Positions 7,327 through 16,623 of a DNA stretch of 64,000 nt are shown here, piece by piece (position 1 is the first letter of the stretch; each line of letters begins with the position of its first letter). This DNA comes from DATGLG01 sp035294245 (GTDB lineage: Bacteria; Pseudomonadota; Alphaproteobacteria; JACZXZ01): the NCBI GenBank assembly GCA_035294245.1, contig DATGLG010000062.1, positions 1 through 64,000 on the forward strand. Reading direction: 5' to 3'. Below the pieces are notes generated by a model. It ran no database searches. It saw only the letters and a list, made by a program, of their open reading frames with translations, and was not told where the DNA came from. The position numbers were made by a program, and so were the translations under genes.

Positions 7327-9162
7327 TTATGCGGCGATCACCCGCTCCGCAGGAAGGCGCACGAAGACCGTGGTGCCGCGGCCGCGCGCGCTCTCGATTT
7401 CGAGCCGGCCGCCATGGAGCTCGACGAGACGCAGCGTGAGCGGCAGGCCAAGGCCGGTGCCGCCGAACTGGCGCGCGAGCTTGCTGTCCACCTGCTGGAA
7501 CGGCTCGAGGGCGGTGGCAATCTCGCTGGGCGTCATGCCGATGCCCGTATCCTCCACCGCGAGCGTCGCCTCGCCCGACGCCTCCAGCCGCGCGCGCACG
7601 ACGATGCGGCCGCCCGGACGCGTGAACTTGATCGCGTTGGAGAGCAGGTTGGCAAGAATGCGCCGCAGCTTCCCCTCATCCGCGCGCACGGCCTTGGGCG
7701 CCCCCGCGGCGTCGATCTCGAGCGCCAGATTGGCCCGTGCCGCCTGGGCGGCGGCACGGGCGACGCAGGCCGCGACCAGATCGGCGAGCTCGAGATGCTC
7801 GTCATGCATCTCAAGCGTGCCGGCATCCGCCTTGGAGAGATCGAGGATGTCGTTGATCAGGGCGAGCAGATTGCGCCCGCTCTCGTAGATGTGCAGCACA
7901 TACTCGGCGTATTGCGGATTGCCGAGGGGGCCGAGGATTTGGTCCCGCATGATCTCCGAGAAGCCGATGATGGCATTGAGCGGCGTACGCAGCTCGTGGC
8001 TGGTGTTGGCGAGGAATTCCGACTTGGCGCGACTCGCCGCCTGAGCCAGGTCGCGGCTGACGAGGAGGTCGCGGTTGGCGGCCTCGAGCTTGGTTCGCTC
8101 CAAGGCGAGCTCCTGCTCTCGTCGCGCCCGGCGGTCGATCTCGACGAAGAGATAGGCAAAGAGCGTGGCAAGGACCATCGTCGCCACGGCCGTGGCAAGG
8201 AAGATGCGATGCTCCGCCGTCTCGGTCCCCGCGAGCACGTCCCTAAGGCTGAAGCCCACCAGCACGATGAGAGGGTAGCCTTCGACGCGGCGATAGGCGA
8301 AGAGCCGGCGCGTCCTATCGAACGGGCTCTCCTCCGTCACGGTGCCGCTCGGCGCCGCGCTCATCTCGTCGAAGAGCCTGGTGCCGAGGAGGGAGGGGCC
8401 CGCCAGCGCATCCGGGCCGGGAAGCAGCATCCCGCTGCTCGCCCGAACGACCCCGTCGAGTCCCACGAGGCTGACCTTGCCGCCGGTGCCGAGGCCCGGC
8501 GCGCCTTTGAGCCGCACCAGGTAATCGGGATCGAGCGAAAATACCAATACGCCCCCGAAGGAGCCGTCGGGGCCGTCGATGCGGCGCGTCACCCGGATCG
8601 CCCAGCGCTTGACGGTGCGGCCGAAGACCGGCGGGCTCACATAGAGCTTGCCGGCATCCTCGGCGAGATGGATGCGGAAATGCGGCCGGTCGCTGAGATC
8701 GACGGGCGGCACATGGGCCGACAGGCTGGAGGCCCGGAGTCGGCCGTCGGGACCGATAATCGTGACCTGGTTGGTGAAATCCTTGACCACGGGCGCATGG
8801 CGCGCCCATTCCGCGAGGTTGAAGCTCTGACCGGACCGGCGCATCTCGGCGTCGAGAAAGCGCATCGTCTGATCGATCGCGGTCAGGGTGCGCGCCACCT
8901 GCTCGTCGACGATGAAGGTCAGGTTGACCGCGTCGCGTCGCGCATTCTCGATCGCCGCCGCGCGCTGAGCCCAAGTGAAGCCCAGGACGGCGCACCACAA
9001 GGCGAGTATGACCGCGGCCGCCGCGAGCACCAGGCCCAAGCGGAAGCCGTGGTAGCGCTGCACCAGCGCCTGCAGCAGCGGCCCCCGGACGAAAGCCCCC
9101 TCGCCCACAGCGGGGAAGGAAACGGCGGCTTCGCCGGGTGTGGAATTCAGCAAAAGCGACAC
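7327..9162 (-). CDS. Membrane sensor histidine kinase with periplasmic Cache-type domain (PleC/DivJ-like core)
   Basis: 611 residues. TM1 is about 41-63, a periplasmic double-Cache-like sensor spans about 70-315 (FIVDEQVARTLTAIDQTMRF opening, DLSDRPHFRIH, YVSPPVFGR), and TM2 is about 320-341. A coiled coil (345-375) leads to HisKA with His389 in SHELRTPLNAIIGFSEIM. The HATPase has N box NLLSNAIKF, G1 DTGIGM and G2 GGTGLGL. The stretch after the His (ILGPLGNPQYAEYV, then LINDILDLSKADAG) resembles PleC/DivJ/PdhS kinases that act on DivK. No response regulator is adjacent, so it is an orphan kinase; the ligand is unknown. Confidence 0.88.
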   Translation of the reverse strand: MSLLLNSTPGEAAVSFPAVGEGAFVRGPLLQALVQRYHGFRLGLVLAAAAVILALWCAVLGFTWAQRAAAIENARRDAVNLTFIVDEQVARTLTAIDQTMRFLDAEMRRSGQSFNLAEWARHAPVVKDFTNQVTIIGPDGRLRASSLSAHVPPVDLSDRPHFRIHLAEDAGKLYVSPPVFGRTVKRWAIRVTRRIDGPDGSFGGVLVFSLDPDYLVRLKGAPGLGTGGKVSLVGLDGVVRASSGMLLPGPDALAGPSLLGTRLFDEMSAAPSGTVTEESPFDRTRRLFAYRRVEGYPLIVLVGFSLRDVLAGTETAEHRIFLATAVATMVLATLFAYLFVEIDRRARREQELALERTKLEAANRDLLVSRDLAQAASRAKSEFLANTSHELRTPLNAIIGFSEIMRDQILGPLGNPQYAEYVLHIYESGRNLLALINDILDLSKADAGTLEMHDEHLELADLVAACVARAAAQAARANLALEIDAAGAPKAVRADEGKLRRILANLLSNAIKFTRPGGRIVVRARLEASGEATLAVEDTGIGMTPSEIATALEPFQQVDSKLARQFGGTGLGLPLTLRLVELHGGRLEIESARGRGTTVFVRLPAERVIAA

Positions 9163-9471
9163 AGCGCCGATTGTCCCGCCAGATCGTAAACGAAAGACAA
9201 ACGGCGCCAGGGCAAAACCTCTGACATTCCAGTGGCTTGGAAGGCCTTGGTGGGGCGGGGCGCAGACTCGTCGGCGCGCCGGGCGTGCGGCAGCGGCCTC
9301 GGACCTGACGAGCTTGCCAACCGCAGGCCATTGCGAGAGCCTTGATCTCGGACGATCGATCTGATTTGACTACGCGCTCTTTTCGGCCGCCGGTGGTTGC
9401 CGTCCCCTAAAGCCGGCTGAAGACTGGCTGAGTGAGAGCCGGGCCGCCGTTTCGCGAAAGAGCCATTCCGC
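9163..9471. other. Divergent intergenic region, no clear signal
   Basis: 309 bases between the Cache kinase (minus) and the O-antigen-ligase-like gene (plus). It must carry both promoters, but I find no pair of hexamers with good spacing and no strong hairpin. Short frames within it lack family features. Confidence 0.5.
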
Positions 9472-10722
9472 TTGCCGTTCAAGGGATTAACGAAAGAGCC
9501 TCGACTCGGCTACGTGCTCGGCGCAGCGGCCTTTCTGGCCCTGCCCCTCGAGGTCGTGTCGTGGCCCAGCGTCACGCCGGTGATGGTCGCCGCCGCCTTG
9601 GGCGTCCTCGTGCTGCGGGAACAGGGACGCTTTGCCGTCCCGTGCTGGCTGCCCATCGTCTGCGCGCTGGTCGCCGCCTATGGCTGCGTCAGCGCCGCCT
9701 GGTCACTGGAGCCAGCGCGGTCGTTCCGCCTCGGCCTCTGGCTCCTCGGCACCTTTGCCGCCGGGCTAGTCCTTCTCGACGGCGCTCGGCGGCTGGGCCC
9801 CGAGGCGCGCGAAATCTGGGCGCGCGGCTTGATCATCGGCTTCTTCGTCGGGCTCGCCTTGCTGGAATTCATGCTGCTGACCAAGGGGCGCGTGCTGGAT
9901 GCGGTACGCAACATCCAGGCAGTCAAGGCCGTCATCGGCGTCCAGCGCCCGGTCGACTTCCCCGCGGCCTTCGACACCGCCATGACCCTCACGGTGTTCC
10001 TCGCCTGGGCCGTGATCGCCGTGCTGCTGCGGCAGCGCCGCCCCGTCGCGGCACTCGTTGCCGCGGCACTCGCCCTTGCCGTCGTGGCGCAAGGCGGCAG
10101 CACCACGTCAGTCATCGCCTATGTCGTCGGGATTCTCGTCTTCGCCGCAGCCTGCCTGGCGCCGCGCGCGACGGGTTGGGCCGTCGGTGTCGTGCTGGTG
10201 GTGTGGCTCGCGGCGGCACCCACGCTTCTCTCCCAGCCGGTTCTCGAACGCTGGACCGAAGCTGCGGCGCCCTATCTCGGCAACAAGGAGTCCTCCCTGG
10301 CCCATCGTCTCGCCATCTGGCATTTCGTCGTCGGGAAGATCGATGAGCGGCCTCTCCTGGGCTGGGGGCTCGACAGCTCCCGCTGGATGCCCGGCGGCCA
10401 CACGGCCTACGGCGTCGGCTCGGAGCTTCTGCCCCTCCATCCCCACGACGGGGCCCTGCAGATTCGCCTCGACCTCGGGCTTCCCGGCGTGATTCTCGGC
10501 ATGGCCTTCGTCATCGCCCTGATGCGCAGCCTGCTGGCGTGGGAAACCGCAGCACCCAACAAGGCGGTCGCCCTTGCCTTGCTTTCCGGAGCGGCGATCC
10601 TGGCGGCGGCAAGCTACGACCTCTGGCATATTTGGTGGTTGACAATGCTATGGCTCGGCGCGGTATTCGCGACGGCGGCCTTGCGGAGCGAAGCAGAGCC
10701 GCGCCCCTCCGACCGGCGTTAA
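9472..10722 (+). CDS. O-antigen ligase / polymerase family membrane protein (Wzy_C)
   Basis: 416 residues, with about ten to twelve hydrophobic segments across the whole length (e.g. LGYVLGAAAFLALPLEVV near the start). The large loop SLAHRLAIWHFVVGKIDE, then GWGLDSSRWMPGG, then LLPLHPHDGALQIRLDLG is the Wzy_C signature of O-antigen ligases and polymerases that join or polymerise undecaprenyl-linked glycans at the periplasmic face. The likely start is TTG 9472 with AAAGAG ten bases upstream; GTG 9514 is an alternative. The amidotransferase gene follows after 65 bases, suggesting a polysaccharide pair. No glycosyltransferase is in view, so the glycan is unknown. Confidence 0.78.
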   Translation: MPFKGLTKEPRLGYVLGAAAFLALPLEVVSWPSVTPVMVAAALGVLVLREQGRFAVPCWLPIVCALVAAYGCVSAAWSLEPARSFRLGLWLLGTFAAGLVLLDGARRLGPEAREIWARGLIIGFFVGLALLEFMLLTKGRVLDAVRNIQAVKAVIGVQRPVDFPAAFDTAMTLTVFLAWAVIAVLLRQRRPVAALVAAALALAVVAQGGSTTSVIAYVVGILVFAAACLAPRATGWAVGVVLVVWLAAAPTLLSQPVLERWTEAAAPYLGNKESSLAHRLAIWHFVVGKIDERPLLGWGLDSSRWMPGGHTAYGVGSELLPLHPHDGALQIRLDLGLPGVILGMAFVIALMRSLLAWETAAPNKAVALALLSGAAILAAASYDLWHIWWLTMLWLGAVFATAALRSEAEPRPSDRR

Positions 10723-10787
10723 GACTTCGCGCGCGGCGCGCGGCGCTCGCCGCAGATGCAGGCAAAGCGAAAGGCGGATCTTTCGGC

Positions 10788-12557
10788 ATGTGCGGAATTG
10801 CGGGCGTGATGATGGGCAAGGGCCGGCCGGTCGAGCCGGGTCTCCTCGAGCGGCTCGCCGCCTGCATCCTCCATCGCGGCCCCGACGGCACCGGCATCCA
10901 CCGCGACGGCGCCGTTGGCATGGTGAGCACCCGGCTCGCCATCGTCGACCTCCGGACGGGGGACCAGCCGATCTACGATTCCCGCCGCGGCGCCATCGTC
11001 GCCAATGGCGAGATCTACAACAACCCGGAGTTGCGGGCGCGGCTTACGGATGTGCCGTTCCAGACCCGCTCGGACTGCGAGCCGCCCCTCCATCTTTACC
11101 GCCGCCTGGGGCTCGACTTTACGGGCGAGCTGCGCGGCATGTACGCCCTCGCCATCCACGATCCGGAGGGGGGCCGCCTCGTCCTCGCGCGCGATCCCTT
11201 CGGCATCAAGCCGCTCTACTATGTCGAGCGGCCCGACGGCTTCGCCTTCGCCTCGGAGCCGCAAGCGCTCTTGGCGGCGGGGCTCGCAGAGCGCCGGCTC
11301 AATCCTCGCGCGCGCGCCGAGCTGCTTCAGCTCAAATTCACCACGGGACGCGAGACGATCTTCGCAGCGATCCATCGCGTGCTGCCCGGCGAGACCATCG
11401 TCGTCGCGGATGGCCGCATCGTCGAGCGCCGCCGCCGGCCGGCGATCCCCCAAGGCGGGCCGCGCCGCCAGGACCACGGCGAGGCGATGCGCGCGCTCGA
11501 CGAGGTTCTTTCCGGCAGCGTCGAAGCCCATCTCCGCGCCGACGTGCCCTATGGCCTCTATCTCTCCGGCGGCATTGATTCGTCGGTTCTCGCCGGCCTC
11601 ATGACCCGCTTCTCGGCCAATCCCGTGGTCGCCTTCACCGTCGGCTTTCCCGGCAGCAAGGCCGCCGACGAGACGGAGAAAGCGAAGCGCGTCGCCCGTG
11701 CCGTGGGCGCCGACCATCACGTCCTGGAACTGACCGAGCGGGACTTCTGGACCCTGGCGCCACGCGCGGCCGAGGCGGTCGACGATCCCACCACCGACGC
11801 CGCGATCCTCCCCACCTTCGCCCTCGGCGAGGCCACCAAGGGCCGCCTCAAGGTGGTGCTCAGCGGCGAGGGCGCCGACGAGATCTTCGGCGGCTATGCC
11901 CGTTACCGTCGCGCCCGCTGGCTGTGGGGGCTGCTGGCGCGGAAGGCGCGCCTGAGCGGCGAGTTCGACGAGCTCGCGGCGATGAGAGGCTCGCTCGCGG
12001 GCTGGCGCGACAACCTCGCGCGGGTCGAGGCGGACGAATCCTTGCCCGGGCGCTCGGCCGTGCAGCGGCTACAAGCGGTGGATTGCGCCGACTGGCTGCC
12101 GAACGATCTCCTCATCAAGCTCGACCGCTGCCTGATGGCGAACAGCGTCGAGGGCCGCACGCCCTTCCTCGACCCCCTCGTCGCCGATTTCGCCTTCCGC
12201 CTGCCGGATGCGCTCAAGGTCACGAACAGGTTCGGCAAGAAGCTCCTGCGCGATTGGCTGGCGCGGAACGTGCCGGCTTCGGAGCCCTATTCGCGCAAGA
12301 CCGGCTTCAAGCCCCCGGTGGGCGAATGGATCGCCGCACGGAAGGCGGCCATTGTGCAATTCGTCGCGGCGCAGCCGGGCATCGCCGAGATTGCGACGGA
12401 TGAGGATATCGGGAAGGTCTTCGCCGCCCCCGAGCGCAACTCCCAGGCGGCGTGGAGCCTCCTCTTCTACGCCCTCTGGCACAGCCGCCATATCCTCGGC
12501 GTGCCGCCCGAGGGGACCGTCGAGGACGTCCTCGCCGCCGCCCGCCGCGCGGGGTGA
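10788..12557 (+). CDS. asnB: Asparagine synthase-like glutamine amidotransferase
   Basis: 589 residues. The N-terminal class II glutaminase domain starts MCGIAGV, so Cys2 becomes the nucleophile after Met removal. It continues with HRGPDGTG, RLAIVD and NGEIYN. The C-terminal synthetase domain has the PP-loop YLSGGIDSSVLAGL (about 256-269) and LSGEGADEIFGGY. Cys2 fixes the ATG at 10788, preceded by AAGGCGGA; an upstream in-frame extension would bury the catalytic Cys. The enzyme transfers ammonia from glutamine to an adenylated carboxylate. Pairing with a Wzy_C protein suggests a sugar or uronic acid amidation role instead of asparagine synthesis; this is inference. Confidence 0.88.
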   Translation: MCGIAGVMMGKGRPVEPGLLERLAACILHRGPDGTGIHRDGAVGMVSTRLAIVDLRTGDQPIYDSRRGAIVANGEIYNNPELRARLTDVPFQTRSDCEPPLHLYRRLGLDFTGELRGMYALAIHDPEGGRLVLARDPFGIKPLYYVERPDGFAFASEPQALLAAGLAERRLNPRARAELLQLKFTTGRETIFAAIHRVLPGETIVVADGRIVERRRRPAIPQGGPRRQDHGEAMRALDEVLSGSVEAHLRADVPYGLYLSGGIDSSVLAGLMTRFSANPVVAFTVGFPGSKAADETEKAKRVARAVGADHHVLELTERDFWTLAPRAAEAVDDPTTDAAILPTFALGEATKGRLKVVLSGEGADEIFGGYARYRRARWLWGLLARKARLSGEFDELAAMRGSLAGWRDNLARVEADESLPGRSAVQRLQAVDCADWLPNDLLIKLDRCLMANSVEGRTPFLDPLVADFAFRLPDALKVTNRFGKKLLRDWLARNVPASEPYSRKTGFKPPVGEWIAARKAAIVQFVAAQPGIAEIATDEDIGKVFAAPERNSQAAWSLLFYALWHSRHILGVPPEGTVEDVLAAARRAG

Positions 12558-12578
12558 GGCCTTGGATGCGAGCGAGCG

Positions 12579-14072
12579 CTAAGACTTCTGCGCGTGGCGC
12601 GGTCCGAGGCGGGCGGGCAGGATGAAGGCGAAGGCCACCGAGACGGCGGCAAGCAGGCCGGCGACCCAGAACACCTGATGGAGCGAGAAGGCCACGGCAT
12701 CGGCGAGGCGCGCAATCATCTCGGTGCCGAGCCCGGCGCGCCGGGCGGGCTCCATCAGGCGGTCGACCGCGTCGCCGGCCTCGGGCACGCGCGCCGACAA
12801 GCCGGAATTGAGAATGCCGCCGAAGATGGCGGAGCCGATCGCCTGGCCCAGCATGCGCATGAAGAGGGTGCTCGAGGTGGCGATGCCGCGCCGGCTCCAG
12901 TCGACGCTCGATTGCGCCGACACGATATAGGTGATGTTGCAGAAGCCCATGCCGATTCCGGTGAAGAAGGCGCCGACGCCGGCCCAATAGGGACCGCGCG
13001 CCGGATCGAGCATCACCAGCACGACGCTGCCGGCGACGAGGGCGCCGCCGCCGATGGCGGCCATCATGCGATAGGAGCTGCGGATCATCAGGCGGCCGGC
13101 GAGCGTGCTGCCGATGGGCCAGGCCAAGGACATCGCCGCCAGTACCAGGCCGGCGCCGAAGGCGCTTAGCCCCATCACCCCTTGCACATAGGTTGGCAGA
13201 AAGGCCGCCGTCGCCATCATCACGGCGCCGATCGCGAGGCCGCCGAGATTGACCGCGGCGATGACGCGGTGGCGCCAGAGATCGAGGGGCATCATCGGCT
13301 CGACGGTGCGCTTCTCGTAATAGACGAGGGCGGCGAGCGCCAGCGCGGCGCCGATCAGCAAGACGGCAACGACCTCGCGGCCGAGCTCGGTCGCCTGCAC
13401 CAAGGCGAGGATGAGCGCTCCCGTCCCGCCCATCAGGAGCACGGCGCCAATGTAATCGATGCGATGCCGGCGCGGCTGCAGCTTCTCGTGGAAGGTCGCG
13501 GCCAGCATGAGGATCGAGACGGCACCCACCGGAAGATTGATCCAGAACACGGTGGCCCAATTGAGCTGCTCGACGAGAAAGGCGCCGAGCAGCGGACCCG
13601 CCACGGCGGCGAAGCCCCACATGCTCGAGACATAGCCCTGCACCCGCACGCGCTCGGTCGGATCGTAGATATCGCCGATGATCGTCGTCGTGATCGGGAT
13701 GATCGAGCCGGCGCCGAGGCCCTGGAGGGCGCGGAAGGCCACCAGGGACGGCATGCCCTGGGCGAAGCCGCAAAGCGCCGAGCCGACCAGGAAGATGCCG
13801 GAGCCGACAAAGAGCACGCGCTTGCGCCCATAGAGATCGGCGAGGCGCCCATAGACCGGAATCGTCACCGCCTGGGGCAGCAGATAGGCGGCAAAGACCC
13901 AGCTGAAGAGATGGAAGCCGCCGAGATCGGCGATGATCGTCGGCATCGCGGTGGCGACGATGGTGCTCTCCACGGCGGCCATGAACATCGCCATCATGGC
14001 CGAGGCGAGCACCCAGGGCCGCCGGCCGATATCGGCAGAAGGTGACGGAGGAGGGAGGGGGGCGTGGGGCAA
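12579..14072 (-). CDS. MFS efflux transporter, DHA2 (14-TM) family
   Basis: 497 residues with about 14 hydrophobic segments, the DHA2 drug:proton antiporter layout (EmrB/QacA). Motif A is YGRLADLYGRKRVL after TM2; TM1 carries AMMAMFMAAVESTIVATAMPTI, the DHA2 motif D1 with its charged Glu. The central region PTERVRVQGYVSSMWGFAAVAGPLLGA, split across TM4/5, is motif C-like (G....GP.LG). No membrane fusion partner (EmrA-like) is nearby, so single-membrane export is likely. Substrate unknown. It is followed on the other side by the tRNA-Pro terminator. Confidence 0.9.
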   Translation of the reverse strand: MPHAPLPPPSPSADIGRRPWVLASAMMAMFMAAVESTIVATAMPTIIADLGGFHLFSWVFAAYLLPQAVTIPVYGRLADLYGRKRVLFVGSGIFLVGSALCGFAQGMPSLVAFRALQGLGAGSIIPITTTIIGDIYDPTERVRVQGYVSSMWGFAAVAGPLLGAFLVEQLNWATVFWINLPVGAVSILMLAATFHEKLQPRRHRIDYIGAVLLMGGTGALILALVQATELGREVVAVLLIGAALALAALVYYEKRTVEPMMPLDLWRHRVIAAVNLGGLAIGAVMMATAAFLPTYVQGVMGLSAFGAGLVLAAMSLAWPIGSTLAGRLMIRSSYRMMAAIGGGALVAGSVVLVMLDPARGPYWAGVGAFFTGIGMGFCNITYIVSAQSSVDWSRRGIATSSTLFMRMLGQAIGSAIFGGILNSGLSARVPEAGDAVDRLMEPARRAGLGTEMIARLADAVAFSLHQVFWVAGLLAAVSVAFAFILPARLGPRHAQKS

Positions 14073-14146
14073 GGCGGTCTCGATCGACTGGGCTTCCGGA
14101 TGCGGATCTGAATGGCGGCGACCACGCCGACGCCGCCCGGAAGCGG

Positions 14147-14181
14147 AAAAGGCCTAGGCCAGTTGTGGACCTAAGCCTTTT
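14147..14181 (-). terminator. Intrinsic terminator after tRNA-Pro
   Basis: On the minus strand AAAAGGCTTAGGTC and GGCCTAGGCCTTTT pair into a 14-bp stem (with G-T pairs) around a 7-base loop, ending in TTTT. It starts 27 bases after the tRNA 3' end. The A-rich 5' arm makes it potentially bidirectional. Confidence 0.75.
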
Positions 14182-14207
14182 GAATGCGCAAGTCTTCCTG
14201 CCGGTGA

Positions 14208-14284
14208 TGGTCGGGGAGAGAGGATTCGAACCTCCGGCCCCCACGTCCCGAACGTGGTGCTCTACCAGGCTGAGCTACTCCCCG
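14208..14284 (-). tRNA. tRNA-Pro (anticodon CGG)
   Basis: 77 bases including an encoded CCA. The acceptor arms CGGGGAG / CTCCCCG pair fully. The D loop holds AGCCTGGTAGAGC, the anticodon stem CCACG/CGTGG encloses loop TTCGGGA giving anticodon CGG, and the T arm is GAGGTTCGAATCCTC-like with the universal GTTCGAATC. The first acceptor base C1 is typical of proline tRNAs. No integrase or direct repeat of its 3' end is seen nearby. Confidence 0.97.
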
Positions 14285-14346
14285 GCGCGAGGCGCGGTTA
14301 TAGCCTGTCAAATCCGCCTTGGCAACGCCGCAGCCGGAGCGCTCCA

Positions 14347-15762
14347 TCAGAGCCGCACGTAGTCGAAGGCGAGGGCCGGCTTGCCATCGATGCCGCGCTG
14401 CGGCGGCGCGATCCAGCCGGCGATCTTGCCTGGTGCCAGGCACGGCACCATGAGCGATCTCACATGGGTCCAATCGGCCTCGCTCGGCAGCCATTCGCGC
14501 AGGCCGCGTGCGAACGCCTCCTGCGACAGCGGCTTGCCCTCAGGGCTGAAGGGCAGGCCCGCATAGACGCCGATGCGGCGATTGAAGCGCTTGTCCGGAC
14601 GGCGGATCGGCTGGTTGACACCCCTCTTCGTCAGCATGCGATTCCAGCGGGCAATCACCGCATCGATCTCGGCGAGATAGGCGTCACGCGTCACTTCGTT
14701 GATGAGCTTCCGCATGGGAAGGGTTGCGGGGACCAGGCGATCGCCCTCGCGCCGCTCGATCGCGTACGCATCCGCCAGGGCCGTGTGCTCGCCATAGCGC
14801 GCAGGATCGGCCTCGAAGGGGCGCGCCTTGATCCCGGCGTCGAACATCTCCTCGGCCCAGCTCGAGACCTCGTTGCCGAAGAGATCGATCGTCTGCGGCG
14901 CCCAGTAATTGAGGAAGCGCTGAAAGGTAGCGAGATTGATTCCGCCATAGGGAGCGACGTCGTCGGTGTCGTGCTCGCGCATAAGCTCGGCGGTGCGCTG
15001 CAGCACGCGGCGCAAGCCGTCGTCACCGACGAACATGTGATGCGCCTCCTCGGTCAGCATGAAGCGGCAGGTGCGCGCAAGGGGATCGAAAGCGCTCTCG
15101 CTCATCGAGTGGAGCTGGTACTTGCCGTCGCGGTCGGCGAGGGTCGACCAGAAGAAGAAGCTGAGCCATTCCTCGATCGGAGAGTTGAAGGCCTGAAGCA
15201 GCCGCGGATTCTCGGCGGAGCCCGAGCAGCGCGCGAGCAGCCCTTCCGCCTCGTCCTCGCCTTCGTCGCCAAAATGCTCGAAGAGGAGATGCACCATGGC
15301 CCAAAGATGGCGGCCCTCCTCGCAATTGATCTGGAAGAGATTGCGCAAATCGTAGAGGCTCGGCGCCGTGGCGCCCAGGCGGCGCGACTGCTCGATTGAG
15401 CCGGGCTCCGTATCGCCTTGGGTGACGAGAAGCTTGCGTAAGGCGCCGCGCAGCTCATCGGGCGGAGCGTGGAAGACCGGCGTGCCGGCGACGCGCCCGA
15501 AGAGGGCGCGCCGTTCCGCCTCGGGTGCGGCTTGATAGAGGCCCCAGCGATATTCCGACAGGCGCACATAGCCGTATCGGGCCCAGCCCTGGGCGTCGAT
15601 GCCGAGGGGTGTGCGCAAGTATGCCTCGGCGGCGTCAAACCCCGCCGGCCCCCGCTCGGCCCACCAGTCCAGGAAGCGGAAACGGAAAGGCTCGAGCATG
15701 GCCTTGAGCCTTGGCTTCCCGCTCAGTCCGATATTGTTGGGTATGCTCTCCTTGAGCTCCAC
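14347..15762 (-). CDS. boxB: Benzoyl-CoA 2,3-epoxidase oxygenase component BoxB
   Basis: 471 residues, the size of BoxB. This diiron oxygenase converts benzoyl-CoA plus O2 to 2,3-epoxybenzoyl-CoA, taking electrons from BoxA. The start SIPNNIGLSGKPRLKAMLEPF matches BoxB proteins. Diiron ligand helices are visible as QINCEEGRHLWAMV (E-E-x2-H) and FMLTEEAHHMFVG (E-E-x-H-H). It is the last gene of a minus-strand operon with a CoA ligase, thioesterase, RidA and extradiol dioxygenase. No boxA or boxC lies in the window, so the reductase must come from elsewhere. The substrate may be a substituted benzoyl-CoA given the neighbours. Confidence 0.88.
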   Translation of the reverse strand: MELKESIPNNIGLSGKPRLKAMLEPFRFRFLDWWAERGPAGFDAAEAYLRTPLGIDAQGWARYGYVRLSEYRWGLYQAAPEAERRALFGRVAGTPVFHAPPDELRGALRKLLVTQGDTEPGSIEQSRRLGATAPSLYDLRNLFQINCEEGRHLWAMVHLLFEHFGDEGEDEAEGLLARCSGSAENPRLLQAFNSPIEEWLSFFFWSTLADRDGKYQLHSMSESAFDPLARTCRFMLTEEAHHMFVGDDGLRRVLQRTAELMREHDTDDVAPYGGINLATFQRFLNYWAPQTIDLFGNEVSSWAEEMFDAGIKARPFEADPARYGEHTALADAYAIERREGDRLVPATLPMRKLINEVTRDAYLAEIDAVIARWNRMLTKRGVNQPIRRPDKRFNRRIGVYAGLPFSPEGKPLSQEAFARGLREWLPSEADWTHVRSLMVPCLAPGKIAGWIAPPQRGIDGKPALAFDYVRL

Positions 15763-15786
15763 GCGCGCTCCCGATCGCGAACCGGC

Positions 15787-16608
15787 TCAGTGGACGGGCT
15801 GCAGCAGCACATTGGCGTTGCCGCTTCCCGAGGATTGGCCGTAAGGCCCATACTGCATCCCCGTATAGCGCCGGTCGTCGTCAAGGCAGCCGAGCATGGT
15901 CGCGATGTTGCGCCCGCCCATCTCGCCGACGACCTCACTCGTGTAATCGGGGAACCACGCCTTCGCCTCGGCGATGCGCCCGTCGGTGATCATGGCGATG
16001 AATTTGCGGTCGAGCGCCTGGCGTGCTTCGGTCGGCCACAGCTCGGGTCCGCGCACGAGCTTGTGCGTGAAGCTGCAGCTCGCGATGAAGACGACGTTGC
16101 GTCCCGTCTTCTCGGCGGCGCGCTTGACCGCCGTACCCACCGCCATCGCCTCCTTGAGATCGGCGCTCACGACCGTGCCCACCAGCACGATCGGGATTTC
16201 TGCGCGCGGGTCGAGATAATGGGCGGGCACCCACGAGCCGTAGTCCCAACTGAAATGCTCGCACTCGTTGCGGTTGCAGGGATAGCCGAGGGCGCGGATC
16301 TCGTCGACGAGAGCGCCGGCATAGACCCGATCGCCCTTGTAGCGATAGGGTACGCCGGGAATGAGATCGGGCGCCTCGTCGGCGACGCAGCGTCCCTTAT
16401 GCTCGGCCTGGCAGGTCACGTACCAGTTGAAGGTGCAGACCCAGTGGGACGAATTGACGACGATGACGTCGGGTTTTGTGGCGCGGATCGCCTCGCCCAT
16501 CGCGTAGGAGCCCTTGATGAGCTCCTTGACGAAGACGGGGGCCTTTTCCTCGATGCCCATGCGCGGAGTATGGGGCGCCACTCCGGCGCGGATGATTCCT
16601 CCACTCAT
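15787..16608 (-). CDS. Class III extradiol ring-cleavage dioxygenase (LigB superfamily, 2-aminophenol dioxygenase-like)
   Basis: 273 residues. Metal and catalytic positions of the LigB fold are all present: His13 (AGVAPHTPRMG), His55 (VNSSHWV), a catalytic His in SCSFTHKL and a Glu in VVGEMGGRN. Such enzymes open catecholic or aminophenolic rings with Fe(II) and O2. The overall pattern resembles 2-aminophenol 1,6-dioxygenase subunits and homoprotocatechuate-type LigB enzymes; I cannot choose by eye. It sits 15 bases after the RidA gene and 24 bases before boxB. No separate small or alpha subunit gene is adjacent, so it may work as a homomer. The substrate is unknown. Confidence 0.8.
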   Translation of the reverse strand: MSGGIIRAGVAPHTPRMGIEEKAPVFVKELIKGSYAMGEAIRATKPDVIVVNSSHWVCTFNWYVTCQAEHKGRCVADEAPDLIPGVPYRYKGDRVYAGALVDEIRALGYPCNRNECEHFSWDYGSWVPAHYLDPRAEIPIVLVGTVVSADLKEAMAVGTAVKRAAEKTGRNVVFIASCSFTHKLVRGPELWPTEARQALDRKFIAMITDGRIAEAKAWFPDYTSEVVGEMGGRNIATMLGCLDDDRRYTGMQYGPYGQSSGSGNANVLLQPVH

Positions 16609-16623
16609 GCGTGCTCTCCTTCC

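Noticed and set aside
12307..14244. Long minus-strand frame of 645 codons over the MFS and asnB end
   Set aside because: It is a shifted-frame shadow of the 497-residue MFS gene, with Arg/Pro/Ala-rich composition and no family motif.
14208..14284. tRNA-Pro as an integration site of a genomic island
   Set aside because: No integrase, no repeat of the tRNA 3' end and no composition change on either side; the box operon looks like core chromosome.
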